Below are positions 1 to 8,611 of a stretch of 64,000 bases of DNA, in pieces. The stretch comes from Streptomyces xiamenensis (lineage in GTDB: Bacteria; Actinomycetota; Actinomycetes; Streptomycetales; Streptomycetaceae). The stretch is from positions 2,666,001 through 2,730,000 of the forward strand of contig NZ_CP009922.3 in assembly GCF_000993785.3 (NCBI RefSeq), read 5' to 3'. A program made the position numbers and the translations under genes. Each line of letters starts with the position of its first letter. Position 1 is the stretch's first letter. Under the pieces are notes generated by a model that had not been told where the DNA came from, searched no databases, and saw only the letters and a program-made list of their open reading frames with translations.

Positions 1-420
1 GTGTCGGCGCTCGTCTTCCGGGGCGACGACGGCATGGACGAGATCACGGTGACCACCACCTCCACGATCTGGTCGGTAGGGAACGGCGCGGTGCGCCGCG
101 AGACGTTCGACCCGGCCGCGCTGGGCATTCCGCGCGCGCACCCGGACGCGCTGCACGGCGGGGACCGGGCGTACAACGCCGCGGTGGCGCGGGCGCTGCT
201 GGGCGGGGAGCCGGTGGCGCGGGCGGTACGGGACGCGGTGCTGCTGAACGCGGCGGCCGGCCTGGCCGCCCTGGAGCCGACCGACGGAACGGTCGCCGAT
301 CGGCTGGCCACGGCGCTGGAACGGGCCACCGCCGCCCTGGACTCGGGCGCGGCGGCGGCCGTCCTGTCCCGCTGGACGGACGCCTGCGCGAAGCACGCGG
401 AGGGCGCGCCGGTCGCCTGA
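1..420 (+). CDS. trpD: Anthranilate phosphoribosyltransferase, C-terminal part (gene enters from the left edge)
   Basis: This is the last 139 residues of a TrpD, which transfers phosphoribose from PRPP to anthranilate in the second dedicated step of tryptophan synthesis. The family is about 350 residues long, so the 5' part lies outside the window and the GTG at base 1 is not a real start. Family features seen are the segment around GDDGMDEI, the STIWSVG stretch and the C-terminal GGEPVARAVRDAVLLNAAAGL helix region. It converges with a leftward trpC only 244 bp away. That neighbour belongs to a secondary-metabolite operon, so this trpD may be a cluster-specific copy rather than the housekeeping one; the left flank would decide. 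Confidence 0.9.
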   Translation: MSALVFRGDDGMDEITVTTTSTIWSVGNGAVRRETFDPAALGIPRAHPDALHGGDRAYNAAVARALLGGEPVARAVRDAVLLNAAAGLAALEPTDGTVADRLATALERATAALDSGAAAAVLSRWTDACAKHAEGAPVA

Positions 421-664
421 TCCGCCCGGGGCGGGGGCCGGAGCGCGCGGCGCCGTTCCCGGCCGTGACCACCGGTGCGCGTGAACCCCGGCAGGCAGCG
501 CATCTTTGGGGCTCGCCGACCGCCCGCCGTCGCCCACCACGAGGCCGGCGATCCGCCGTGCCCGAGCCGGTGCCCGTGCCGTACCGCCCCCGGTGACGTG
601 CGCGCCGCACCCGCCGCGTGCGGGGCCCCGCGCTCAGGGCCCCGCCGGAGTAACCGGGCGGGCG

Positions 665-1474
665 TCATCGCAGGGCGGTGGGTGCCGTCAGGGCCGCGAC
701 CGCCGTGGCCGGATCCCCGCCGGTGACCAGGGACTCGCCGACCAGGACCGCGTCCGCGCCCTGCGCCGCGTACCGGGCGGCGTCCGCCGGGCCCCGGACG
801 CCGGACTCGGCGATCCGCACGACCGTCTCCGGGATCAGCGGCGCGACCCGCCCGAACGTGTCCGGGTCCACGCGCAGGGTGCGCAGATCACGGGCGTTGA
901 CGCCGATCACCTCCGCGCCCGCCTCCAGCGCGCGCCCTGCCTCCTCCTCGTCGTGCACCTCCACCAGCGGGCACATCCCCAACTCCGTGGCCAGCGCGCT
1001 CAGCCCGGTCAGCTGCCGCTGGTCGAGCGCCGCCACGATCAGCAGCAGCAGGTCCGCGCCGTGCGCCCGCGCCTCCCACACCTGGTAAGGGTCGACGATG
1101 AAGTCCTTGCGCAGGACGGGCACGTGCACCCGTTCCCGCACCGCCGCCAGGTCCGCCAGCGAGCCCCCGAAGCGGCGGCCCTCCGTCAGCACGCTGATCG
1201 CCGCCGCGCCACCCGCCGCGTAGGAGGCGGCGAGCGCGGCCGGGTCGGCGATCTCCGCCAGCGGCCCCTTGGACGGGCTCGCCCGCTTCACCTCGGCGAT
1301 CACCCGCAGCCCGCCGGGCTCCAGGCGCCGCAGCCGCGCGGCGGTCGCGGCACCGGCCGCAGGACCGCCCCCGTACGCCGCCGCCCGCTCCCGCAGTTCG
1401 CTCTCGGGCACGGCGGCCTTGCGCCCTTCCAGGTCCGCCCGCACCCCGGTGATGATGTCCGCCAGCACGCTCAT
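665..1474 (-). CDS. trpC: Indole-3-glycerol phosphate synthase
   Basis: Complete 269-residue TrpC, a single TIM-barrel enzyme that closes CdRP to indole-3-glycerol phosphate. Hallmarks are [10 protein letters not shown] (about residues 61-70), the [11 protein letters not shown] strand (about 121-131), a VEVHDEEE segment, [11 protein letters not shown] and the phosphate-binding [11 protein letters not shown] and VLVGESLV loops. Its ATG overlaps the stop of the upstream FrnE-like gene by 4 bp, so it is translated as the last gene of the leftward cluster operon rather than with trpB/trpA. This supports a pathway-dedicated copy supplying indole or a modified indole. Confidence 0.95.
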   Translation of the reverse strand: MSVLADIITGVRADLEGRKAAVPESELRERAAAYGGGPAAGAATAARLRRLEPGGLRVIAEVKRASPSKGPLAEIADPAALAASYAAGGAAAISVLTEGRRFGGSLADLAAVRERVHVPVLRKDFIVDPYQVWEARAHGADLLLLIVAALDQRQLTGLSALATELGMCPLVEVHDEEEAGRALEAGAEVIGVNARDLRTLRVDPDTFGRVAPLIPETVVRIAESGVRGPADAARYAAQGADAVLVGESLVTGGDPATAVAALTAPTALR

Positions 1475-2112
1475 GCGGTGCTCTCCTCACTCTCCCGGCT
1501 CAGCGCCGCTTCGAAAACCCGCGGATCGGTCTGAGCACCTTCGAACCGTTCCCCTCCGTCGAAGCGGTACACGGGTACGGCCCGAATCCCCAGATCACGG
1601 GCCGAACGGACCGCGTTCCTGACCTCTTCGATCCCCTCCCGCGAGCCGAGGAAGGCCCGGGCGGCGCCTTCGTCCATCCCGGCCGCCGCCGCGCGGCCGG
1701 CCAGCACCCCGGGCCGCGAGATGTCGGCGGCCTCCGTGAAGTACGCGGCGAACACCAGCTCCTCCAGATGGCTCTGCGCCCCGCGGCCGTACACCCGCCC
1801 CGCCCACCACAGCAGACGGTGGGCGTCGAGGGTGTTGGCGGCGAACCCCCGCTCGTTGCGGAAGGTGATGCCGTGGCCGCGGCCGGCCGCCGTGACCTCC
1901 TCGCTCATCGCGCGCGCCCGGTCCGCCCCGTACTTGCCGCCGAGCCACTCCAGCATCGGCATCGGCTCGGCCGGATGTTCGCCGTCGATCTGGTAGGGGT
2001 GCGCCACCACTTCGGTGCCGGGCCGCCCGAAGGAGGCGAGGGCGCGTTCGAAGGTCCGCTTGCTGATGTAGCACCACGGGCACGACACATCGGACCAGAC
2101 ATCGATTCTCAC
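1471..2112 (-). CDS. DsbA-family (FrnE-like) thioredoxin-fold oxidoreductase
   Basis: 213 residues, the usual size for FrnE-type DsbA proteins. A CPWC motif sits at about residues 11-14 (SDVSCPWCY) at the start of the thioredoxin fold, followed by the helical insert and a C-terminal cis-Pro region ([10 protein letters not shown], about residues 178-187). There is no signal peptide, so it is cytoplasmic. It overlaps both neighbours by 4 bp (upstream monooxygenase, downstream trpC), so it is a member of the cluster operon. Proteins of this type recur in polyketide clusters (the name comes from the frenolicin cluster); their chemistry there is unclear. Glutathione S-transferase-like or isomerase roles are alternatives. 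Confidence 0.85.
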   Translation of the reverse strand: MRIDVWSDVSCPWCYISKRTFERALASFGRPGTEVVAHPYQIDGEHPAEPMPMLEWLGGKYGADRARAMSEEVTAAGRGHGITFRNERGFAANTLDAHRLLWWAGRVYGRGAQSHLEELVFAAYFTEAADISRPGVLAGRAAAAGMDEGAARAFLGSREGIEEVRNAVRSARDLGIRAVPVYRFDGGERFEGAQTDPRVFEAALSRESEESTA

Positions 2113-3344
2113 CGGGACACCCCTTCGTTGACGGTGGCCGGGTCGAAGCCGCCGATCCGTGCGAACTCCTGCGATATGTCCTGTAGTTCGGAGCCCGGGA
2201 AGATGTCGTGCACCGCGCGGAAGCCGCCGGGCGCCCGCTGGTGCGCCAGGTCGATGACGATCTCGGGGCCACGACGCCGGGTGCTGCGCTGGATACGGGT
2301 GACGGCGGGCAGCCGTTCCGCCTCGTAGCCGGCGAGCGCCGCCCGTACGTCCGGACCACAGGCCAGGTGCCGGGCCAGCGCTCGGGCGTCGATGACGGCC
2401 TGGGTGGCGCCGTTGGAGCCCATCGGGTACATGGCGTGCGCGGCGTCCCCGAGCAGCGTGACGGGCCCGCGGGTCCAGCGGGGCAGCGGATCCCGGTCCA
2501 CCATCGGGTAGATGTACGCCTCGTCCGCGGTGCGGATCAGCGCGGGCACGTCCAGCCAGTCGAAGGCCAGGTCGGCGAAGTCACCCAGGAACTCCCTGGG
2601 CGGCACCGCACGGTTCCAGTCGGCCGGCGCGAACTCCTCGCCGGGTCCCGCCGCCCGGGCAACCGCCCAGTTCATCAGCACCGGGCCGGTCCCGGTGCCG
2701 CCGGACATCGGGTAGACCACCGCGCGCCGCCGGTCGTCCCCCGCGATGATCATGGTCTGCCCGTCGAGGAACGGCGGCGCCCAGGTGGTGCCGCGCCACA
2801 CGATGAGGCCGCTCCACGGCGGCGGTCCCTCTCCCGGGACCAGGGCGGCCCGTACGGCGGACCGGATCCCGTCCGCACCGATCAGCGCGTCCGCCTCGTA
2901 CCGGGTACCGCTCGCGTGGACGAAGACCCGGCCACCGTTCGGCGGTTCCTCGACGTGTTCCACCCGCGCCCCGGTGACGATCGCTCCTTCCCCGAGCCGC
3001 TCGCGCACCGCGTCCGCCAGCACCGACTGGAGCGCCCCGCGGTGGATGGACAGTTGCGGCCAGTGGTGTCCGGCGGCCCGTCCGCGTGGTTCGCGCCAGA
3101 TCAGCTGGCCGTGGCGGTTGTAGTAGCCGAGTGCGCCGGTGGGCACCGAGACGGCCGACAGCCGCTCCAGCAGGCCGAGGCCGTCCAGCTCACGGACGGC
3201 GTTGGGCAGGATGTTCAGGCCGACGCCCAGCGGCCGGATCTCGGGCACGGCCTCCAGCAGGCGCACCCCGCCGATGCCGGCGGCGTGCAGACTGAGGGCC
3301 GTGGCCAGACCGCCGATGCCGGCCCCCGCGACGAGCACGCTCAC
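2109..3344 (-). CDS. PhzS-like FAD-dependent aromatic monooxygenase (copy 1)
   Basis: 411-residue group A flavin monooxygenase. The N-terminal GxGxxG dinucleotide motif is GAGIGG (about residues 7-12). The DG motif is GADGIRSAVR (about 157-166) and the GD motif is LLGDAAHAMYPMGSNG (about 298-313). Stretches such as RPLGVGLNILPNAV, QLSIHRGALQ and YPMVDRDPLP strongly resemble PhzS, which oxidatively decarboxylates and hydroxylates a phenazine carboxylate. By family analogy the substrate would be an aromatic or heteroaromatic acid. It overlaps the PrnB-like gene upstream and the FrnE-like gene downstream by 4 bp each. A second homologue lies at 10168-11505, so two similar hydroxylations may occur in the pathway. 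Confidence 0.9.
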   Translation of the reverse strand: MSVLVAGAGIGGLATALSLHAAGIGGVRLLEAVPEIRPLGVGLNILPNAVRELDGLGLLERLSAVSVPTGALGYYNRHGQLIWREPRGRAAGHHWPQLSIHRGALQSVLADAVRERLGEGAIVTGARVEHVEEPPNGGRVFVHASGTRYEADALIGADGIRSAVRAALVPGEGPPPWSGLIVWRGTTWAPPFLDGQTMIIAGDDRRRAVVYPMSGGTGTGPVLMNWAVARAAGPGEEFAPADWNRAVPPREFLGDFADLAFDWLDVPALIRTADEAYIYPMVDRDPLPRWTRGPVTLLGDAAHAMYPMGSNGATQAVIDARALARHLACGPDVRAALAGYEAERLPAVTRIQRSTRRRGPEIVIDLAHQRAPGGFRAVHDIFPGSELQDISQEFARIGGFDPATVNEGVSR

Positions 3345-4477
3345 ACCGCCGCCCTCCGCTGCCCGTGCGGCGCCGCACCGGTCCCCGGCTGCGTCAACTG
3401 TGCGGCTGCCCGGGTGAGATCGATGATCTGCCGCAGCAGGTCGACGCTGGCACCGCCGCTGCCCACCGGGTACAGCCGCAGGTCGGCGTCGTACGCCTTG
3501 CGCGCGATGCCCAGGTGGCGGCCCCGGAAGACCACCAGGACACGCAGCAGACGGGCCAGCGCCTCGGTGCTCGCGCGCAGCGCGGGGGCGCGCCGCTCCG
3601 CCTCACCCGGGTCCTCGCCGAACGCCTCCACCAGCCGGCCCACCACGGACGGGGTGCGGATCCAGCGTCCGTACAGGTCGCGCCAGCGGCGCAGGCTGTA
3701 GGGGATGGATTCGCGCAGGAACTCCTGGTAGCCCGGTTCGCTGTGGTCGGCGGCCCAGATCGCCAGGTCGATCAGCCACAGCGGGACCTGGGCGGCGGCC
3801 GGGCCGAGCAGGACCCGGTCACCGACGTCGATCTCCTCGAAGTACGGCCGCAGCACGCGGGCGAAGAACTCGGGGCCGACGTTGGCGACCACCATGTCGA
3901 TGGCGGTGACGGTCGACTCGGTGTGCCGGGACAGTTCGTCGGTCAGCAGCGCGAACTTGGGGTCCGCCAGGTCGGTGTCGCCGAGCACTGCGGCGAGTTC
4001 GAGACCGTCGCGCAGATGCGGGAAGACCATCCGCACCGACTCCTGGAGGTACGCCTCCTGGACGTCCCCGGTGTACATGCGCTGCCGGGTGCCCAACGGG
4101 TTCCAGGTGCAGTAGTGGTGCACGGTGTCGCGGGGCACCATGTCGGTGCGGCGGCCCAGTTCGCGCAGGACGGGCAGTGCTTCGGGAACCAGGTCCAGGG
4201 GTTCGGGACCGTGCCGCTTGACGGAGCCGAGGAACAGGCCCAGATCGCGCATCGCGGCGACGGATTCCTCCACCGAGTAGCCGGCGAGCGCGTCCGCGTC
4301 GGGCAGCAGTGTGCGCAGGGCCGCGGTGAGAGCGCGCACGTCGGCGGTCTCGTTCTGCCGGCGCAGGTCGAAGCAGGCCCGGTCGGCGTCCAGCGGATCG
4401 AGGTCACGGATGGTGGCCACGCGTATGGGGTTGCCGAGGTCCAGGTCGGGCGTGGTGGCTGTGCTGCGGGTGGGCAT
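3341..4477 (-). CDS. PrnB-like heme protein of the IDO/TDO superfamily
   Basis: 378 residues from the ATG at 4477, which has a GGAG box just upstream; a longer in-frame start at 4630 gives an unconvincing Arg/Pro-rich leader. PrnB rearranges 7-chlorotryptophan to an arylpyrrole in pyrrolnitrin synthesis. Here the sequence RGRHLGIARKAY places the probable proximal heme ligand at His321, followed by Tyr at +8 and a GSGGAS loop with Ser at +19. That spacing agrees with my recollection of His313, Tyr321 and Ser332 in PrnB, and the GSGG loop corresponds to the GTGG loop of IDO and TDO. The N-terminal half is all-helical. The presumed substrate is tryptophan or an indole derivative. No halogenase is seen nearby, so pyrrolnitrin itself is unlikely. 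Confidence 0.8.
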   Translation of the reverse strand: MPTRSTATTPDLDLGNPIRVATIRDLDPLDADRACFDLRRQNETADVRALTAALRTLLPDADALAGYSVEESVAAMRDLGLFLGSVKRHGPEPLDLVPEALPVLRELGRRTDMVPRDTVHHYCTWNPLGTRQRMYTGDVQEAYLQESVRMVFPHLRDGLELAAVLGDTDLADPKFALLTDELSRHTESTVTAIDMVVANVGPEFFARVLRPYFEEIDVGDRVLLGPAAAQVPLWLIDLAIWAADHSEPGYQEFLRESIPYSLRRWRDLYGRWIRTPSVVGRLVEAFGEDPGEAERRAPALRASTEALARLLRVLVVFRGRHLGIARKAYDADLRLYPVGSGGASVDLLRQIIDLTRAAAQLTQPGTGAAPHGQRRAAV

Positions 4478-4700
4478 CGCGGTCTCCAGGGGAGTGCGTC
4501 GGACGTTCGGAAGAATCGGCGGAGCGGCACGCGGCACGGCGGCATCGCGGCACGGCGGTGTACGGCGTGCGGCGTACGTCGTCCACGTACGGGCGCGTGT
4601 GGGGATGCCCCGGCGGATGGGCCGGCGCATGCGCTCAGGCGTGAGATGGCGGCCGCGCGGTGGGGTCGCCGCGGCGGAGTGGCAGGGGCGGGGCGCCGCC

Positions 4701-6104
4701 TCAGAAGGCGGGCACGACCGCGGTGCGGGAGTACGGCGGTGGACCGGTGGATTCCGGTGCGGGGGGCGCCGCGGACAGGACGAGGTGGACGTTGACGCCG
4801 CAGATGCTCTGGCCGTTGACGGCGGCCAGGGCGGGCCCGGTCCCTGTGTCGCCCCCGTTGTCGGTCTCGGCGGCGCTGCCGGCGGACGGCAGCGGCTCGA
4901 TGGCGGTGGGCACGGTGATCGGCAGCCGGCCCCACTCCACCTCGGGCGACGGGGTGGTGAAGTGCAGGCTCGGCGGTACGGCGCGGTGTTCCAGGCAGAG
5001 CACCGTCTTGATCAGGCCGGCCACTCCGGCGGCGGCCTCGCAGTGCCCGATGTTGGTCTTGACCGAGCCCACGAGCAGCGGGCGCCCCACGGGCCGTCCA
5101 GCCGCCAGTTCCTCGTTGAGGGCGGCCAGTTCGATGCGGTCGATGCCGGTGCCGGTGCCGTGGGCCTCGACGTACCCGACGCGGCCCGGCTCGGCCCCGG
5201 CCGCCTCGTACGCCCAGCGCATCGCCAGCCGCTGGCCGGTGACGGAGGGGTCGGTCAGGCGTTGTTTGGTGGCGCCGTCATGACTGACGGCGCTGCCGAG
5301 GATCACGGCGCGCACCCGGTCGCCGTCGGCGAGCGCGGCGCGCAGCGGCTTGAGCACCACCACCCCCACCCCGTCCGCGCGCACGAAGCCGTCGGCCGAG
5401 GCGTCCGCGAACTTGCAGCGCCGGTCGGCGGCGAGCACGCCGGCCCGGCCGAAGAGGTCACCGGCGACCGGCGACAGGACGGCGTTGACGCCGCCCGCCA
5501 GGGCCAGGGTGGATTCACCGGCCCGCAGGCTCGTGCAGGCGAGATGGACGGCGGTGAGCGAGGAGGCCTGGCCGGTGTCGACGGTGACGCACGGGCCGTG
5601 GAGCCCGAGCGCGTACGACAGGCGGCCGGCGAGTACGGAGCGCTGCTGGCCGCCGTCGGTGAGTGCGGCGAGCGGCTCCATGCGGCGTTCGGCGCGGGTC
5701 TCGCGCAGCCGCTCCCAGTGGTCGGCCTGGCTCTGGCCGGCGAAGACGGCGGTGCGGGTGCCGGCCAGGGTGGCCGGGTCGCTCCCCGCGTCGGCGAGTG
5801 CCTCGCGGGCGGTGCGGAGCAGCAGGCGCTGCTGCGGGTCGATGGTGGCGGCGGACTCGGCCGTGGTGCCGGCGTCCGCTGTGGCGTCCCGGTCGTGGCC
5901 GGTGACGCCGGTTTCCGCCGTGTGTGCGCCGGTGCCCTCGACGTGGTCGATGTCGTCGATGTGCGGGCCCGGCGCCTCCGCGCCCCGGCACAGCAGGTCC
6001 CACAGCTGTGCGGGCCCGGCTGCTCCCGGCAGCCGGCAGGCCATGCCGATGACGGCGATCGGCTCGGCCGGCGGACGTGTTTCCCCTGGTTGATGCGTGG
6101 TCAT
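4701..6104 (-). CDS. Stand-alone modular-type ketosynthase with Gln in place of the active-site Cys (KSQ)
   Basis: 467 residues with clear PKS ketosynthase motifs: IAVIGMACRLPG at the N-terminus, DPQQR (about 89-93), HGTGT (His315) and KTNIGH (His354). The nucleophile region reads DTGQASS instead of DTACSSS, so Cys is Gln179 and both catalytic His remain. This is the KSQ pattern of PKS loading modules, which decarboxylate malonyl-type thioesters without condensing them. The segment before DPQQR is shortened and low in complexity (Thr/Ala/Asp-rich, about 45-88), lacking the usual FDxxFFxISPxEA block. No acyltransferase or acyl carrier protein lies in the cluster portion seen. The start at 6104 is preceded by a G-rich ribosome site. 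Decarboxylase, acyltransferase-like or scaffold roles are all possible. Confidence 0.85.
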   Translation of the reverse strand: MTTHQPGETRPPAEPIAVIGMACRLPGAAGPAQLWDLLCRGAEAPGPHIDDIDHVEGTGAHTAETGVTGHDRDATADAGTTAESAATIDPQQRLLLRTAREALADAGSDPATLAGTRTAVFAGQSQADHWERLRETRAERRMEPLAALTDGGQQRSVLAGRLSYALGLHGPCVTVDTGQASSLTAVHLACTSLRAGESTLALAGGVNAVLSPVAGDLFGRAGVLAADRRCKFADASADGFVRADGVGVVVLKPLRAALADGDRVRAVILGSAVSHDGATKQRLTDPSVTGQRLAMRWAYEAAGAEPGRVGYVEAHGTGTGIDRIELAALNEELAAGRPVGRPLLVGSVKTNIGHCEAAAGVAGLIKTVLCLEHRAVPPSLHFTTPSPEVEWGRLPITVPTAIEPLPSAGSAAETDNGGDTGTGPALAAVNGQSICGVNVHLVLSAAPPAPESTGPPPYSRTAVVPAF

Positions 6105-6127
6105 GCGTCATTCCCCCCTCTCGCTGG

Positions 6128-6180
6128 TGATCCGGTGGCCGGCACGGGACGGGCCGCGTCCCGTGCCGGCCACCGGATCA
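6128..6180 (-). terminator. 24-bp perfect hairpin overlapping the stop of the NmrA-like gene
   Basis: Left arm 6128-6151 and right arm 6157-6180 are perfectly complementary over 24 bp with a 5-base loop. The outer bases include the TGA stop of the NmrA-like gene. It lies inside a leftward operon only 23 bp before the ketosynthase start codon. It could be a terminator, an attenuator or an mRNA-processing/stability element. No T-run follows, as is normal for actinobacteria. Confidence 0.8.
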
Positions 6181-7101
6181 GTCCTCAGCTCTGGCCCAGG
6201 TGCGCCAGGGCTGTTCGGTGATCCACCGCAGGGCCGGGGTCAGACGGACGCCCAGCTCGCGCTCGACACCGGCCGGCTCCGGGTCCAGCAGGTGCGCGGC
6301 CGTACCGCCGGCCACGTGGTGGTAGATGCCGGCGACCCCGGCGGCGGCCGCGGCGCCCACGACCTGCCCCAGGCCCGCCTCGAACCGGTCCACCTCCAGC
6401 GGCAGATAGCTCACCTCCCGGTCCAGACCCCGGCTGAACCGTTCGGCCAGCTCGGGACCGGTGAGGATCTCGGCGCCGCCCACGTTCAGCACCCGGCCGG
6501 TCAGGTGCTCGGCCTCGAAGGCCGCGGCCACCACCACGGCGAGGTCCTGGTGAGACATCCACGCCACGCGCTGGTCCGCGGGCAGCGGGTACGCCAGGAC
6601 TCCGTCGTTGACCAGAGCGGGGCCGTTCCAGGGGCTGAAGAGGTTGTCCAGGTAGACGGGCGGGCGGATCACCACGGTGGGCACACCGCTGCCGAGCAGG
6701 ATCTCCTCGGCCGCGCGGCGGGTCTCGAACCCGGCGAATCCGGTGACGGTGTCCGGCAGCGGGGTGTTCGTGTTGTAGACGATCCGCTCGACCCCTGCCT
6801 CGCGGGCGGCCTCGGCGATGTTGCGGGCGTAGCGGGCGACGGTGTCCGCCTCGTACTCCAGGGGCATCACCACGGCGGCGTGGGTGACGCCGTCGAAGGC
6901 CTTGCGCAGGTCGTCGGCGCTGCCGAGGTCGGCGGAGACCGGGGTGACAAGGGGGGCGCCCGGGCTGTCGGGACGGGCGGGCTGCCGTGCGACGCCGCGT
7001 ACGTCGGCGCCGCGCCCGGCCAGCAGCCGTGCGACCGCGCCGCCCTGGAAACCGGTGGCGCCGGTGACCAGGTAGCGCCGCTCCCGGCGGTTGTGCGTCA
7101 T
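6178..7101 (-). CDS. NmrA-like / atypical SDR NAD(P)-binding protein
   Basis: 307 residues. The N-terminal Rossmann motif is VTGATGFQGGAVARLL (about residues 13-28), the GxxGxxG pattern of NmrA-type and isoflavone-reductase-like atypical SDRs. No canonical YxxxK pair is evident, as is common in NmrA-like proteins. It may reduce a pathway intermediate or sense the NADP redox state. It sits 55 bp after the MFS gene and ends inside a 24-bp hairpin. The assignment to the superfamily is secure; the substrate is unknown. Confidence 0.85.
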   Translation of the reverse strand: MTHNRRERRYLVTGATGFQGGAVARLLAGRGADVRGVARQPARPDSPGAPLVTPVSADLGSADDLRKAFDGVTHAAVVMPLEYEADTVARYARNIAEAAREAGVERIVYNTNTPLPDTVTGFAGFETRRAAEEILLGSGVPTVVIRPPVYLDNLFSPWNGPALVNDGVLAYPLPADQRVAWMSHQDLAVVVAAAFEAEHLTGRVLNVGGAEILTGPELAERFSRGLDREVSYLPLEVDRFEAGLGQVVGAAAAAGVAGIYHHVAGGTAAHLLDPEPAGVERELGVRLTPALRWITEQPWRTWARAED

Positions 7102-7156
7102 GTGTCTGTCTCCCTTGGTCGGGTGTGGGGGTGAGGGGATCGGGTCGTGGTGCGGT

Positions 7157-8611
7157 TCAGGTGCCGGCCGGCGAGCTGCGGGCGGCGGGCCGTGCCGGTT
7201 CGGCCGGGGCCCCGGCTCCCCCCGCCGGCGGCGGGGTGGGCAGGACCAGCCGCAGGCTGAGCAGCCCCGCCAGCACGGCGATTCCCGCGCCGACCAGGAA
7301 GGCGGTGCCGAACCCCTCGGTGAGCGCCACCCCCGCGTCGGTGGCGTCGCTCGCCCCGGTACGGGCGGCGGCCACCCCGGAGAGCACCGCGAGGCCGATG
7401 ACCGAGCCGAACTGGAGGCTGGTGTTGACCAGTCCGGAGGCCAGGCCCGCCTCCCGCTCCTCGGTGCCCAGCGTGGCGGCCACGTTGGTGGTGATGGAGA
7501 CCAGTGGCAGCGCGACGCCGAGGATCAGTGAGGGCGGCAGGACATCGGTGACGAACGAGCCGTCCGCGGTGAGCAGCGACTGCCAGGCCATCCCGACGGC
7601 CACCAGCACGAATCCGGCGGTCATCACGGCGCGCAGCCCGAACCGTCCGATGAGCCGGTCCGCGAACGACGCGGTCACCACCACCACCAGCGACAGCGGC
7701 AGCAGCCCGAGGCCGCCGATGACCGGCTCGTGGCCGAGCACCGCCTGGAGGTAGAGGCTGACCAGGAAGAACATCGGGAACAACGCCATCTGCCACATGG
7801 CCGCCAGCAGATTCGCCAGGCGCAGCGTGCGGCGCCGGAAGATCTCCAGCGGTACCAGGGGGTGCGCGGCGCGGCGTTCCAGCCCGGCGAAGACGGTGAG
7901 CAGGAGGAGCGCGGCGGCCCCCGTACCGAGGGTCTCGGGTGCCCGCCAGCCGCTCTCGCCCGTGCTGACCAGCGCGTACGCGAGCAGGGCGAGCCCCAGG
8001 GTGACGGTGACGGCGCCCGGCAGGTCGATGCCGCGGCCGTCCGCCACCGGCCGGTCGGCGGGCAGCAGCCTGCGCACCGGCAGCATCAGCGCGATGCCGA
8101 CCAGGACGTTCATGGCGAAGGTGGACTCCCAGCCGAGCCAGCTGGTGAGCACGCCGCCCAGCACCGTACCGGCGGCGCCGCCCGCACCCGCCATGGCGGC
8201 GAAGATACCCAGTGCGCGGTGCCGTTCGGGGCCGTCCTGGAACAGCATCAGCAGCAGCGCGAGCGCGGCGGCCGCGGCCATCGCGGCGCCGACGCCCTGT
8301 GCGGCGCGGGCGGTGATGAGCAGGGCGGCGCTGTTCGCGACCGTGCCGAGCACCGACGCGACGGTGAGGGTGGCCAGTCCCGCGGTGAACACCCGGCGCC
8401 GGCCCAGCAGGTCGGCGGCCCGGCCGCTGAGCAGCAGCAGCCCGCCGAAGGAGACGAGGTAGGCGTTGGCGACCCAGGACAGCGCGGCGGGCGAGATGTC
8501 CAGGTCGCGCCCCATGGAGGGGGCGGCGACGTTGATGACGGAGGTGTCGAGCAGCAGCAGGAACTGGGTGCAGGCCAGCAGGGCGAGCGCCCGCCGGTGG
8601 TCAGCGCGCAT
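7157..8611 (-). CDS. MFS efflux transporter, DHA2 (14-TM) type
   Basis: 484 residues from the ATG at 8611; the extra upstream frame is only a shadow of the hydroxylase gene. It shows the motif-A-like stretch GRAADLLGRRRVF (about residues 62-74) after the second membrane helix, TM1 with LLLLDTSVINVAAPSM, and about 14 hydrophobic segments, the layout of EmrB/QacA-like drug:proton antiporters. The start codon overlaps the end of the HpaB-like gene by 11 bp, indicating coupled translation. The natural role in context is export of, or self-resistance to, the cluster product. The C-terminus is a Pro/Ala/Gly-rich tail. Confidence 0.9.
   Translation of the reverse strand: MRADHRRALALLACTQFLLLLDTSVINVAAPSMGRDLDISPAALSWVANAYLVSFGGLLLLSGRAADLLGRRRVFTAGLATLTVASVLGTVANSAALLITARAAQGVGAAMAAAAALALLLMLFQDGPERHRALGIFAAMAGAGGAAGTVLGGVLTSWLGWESTFAMNVLVGIALMLPVRRLLPADRPVADGRGIDLPGAVTVTLGLALLAYALVSTGESGWRAPETLGTGAAALLLLTVFAGLERRAAHPLVPLEIFRRRTLRLANLLAAMWQMALFPMFFLVSLYLQAVLGHEPVIGGLGLLPLSLVVVVTASFADRLIGRFGLRAVMTAGFVLVAVGMAWQSLLTADGSFVTDVLPPSLILGVALPLVSITTNVAATLGTEEREAGLASGLVNTSLQFGSVIGLAVLSGVAAARTGASDATDAGVALTEGFGTAFLVGAGIAVLAGLLSLRLVLPTPPPAGGAGAPAEPARPAARSSPAGT

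Noticed and set aside
3341-4477. Pyrrolnitrin cluster
   Set aside because: PrnB-like protein is present, but no halogenases (PrnA, PrnC) or PrnD-type Rieske oxygenase is found in the cluster region.
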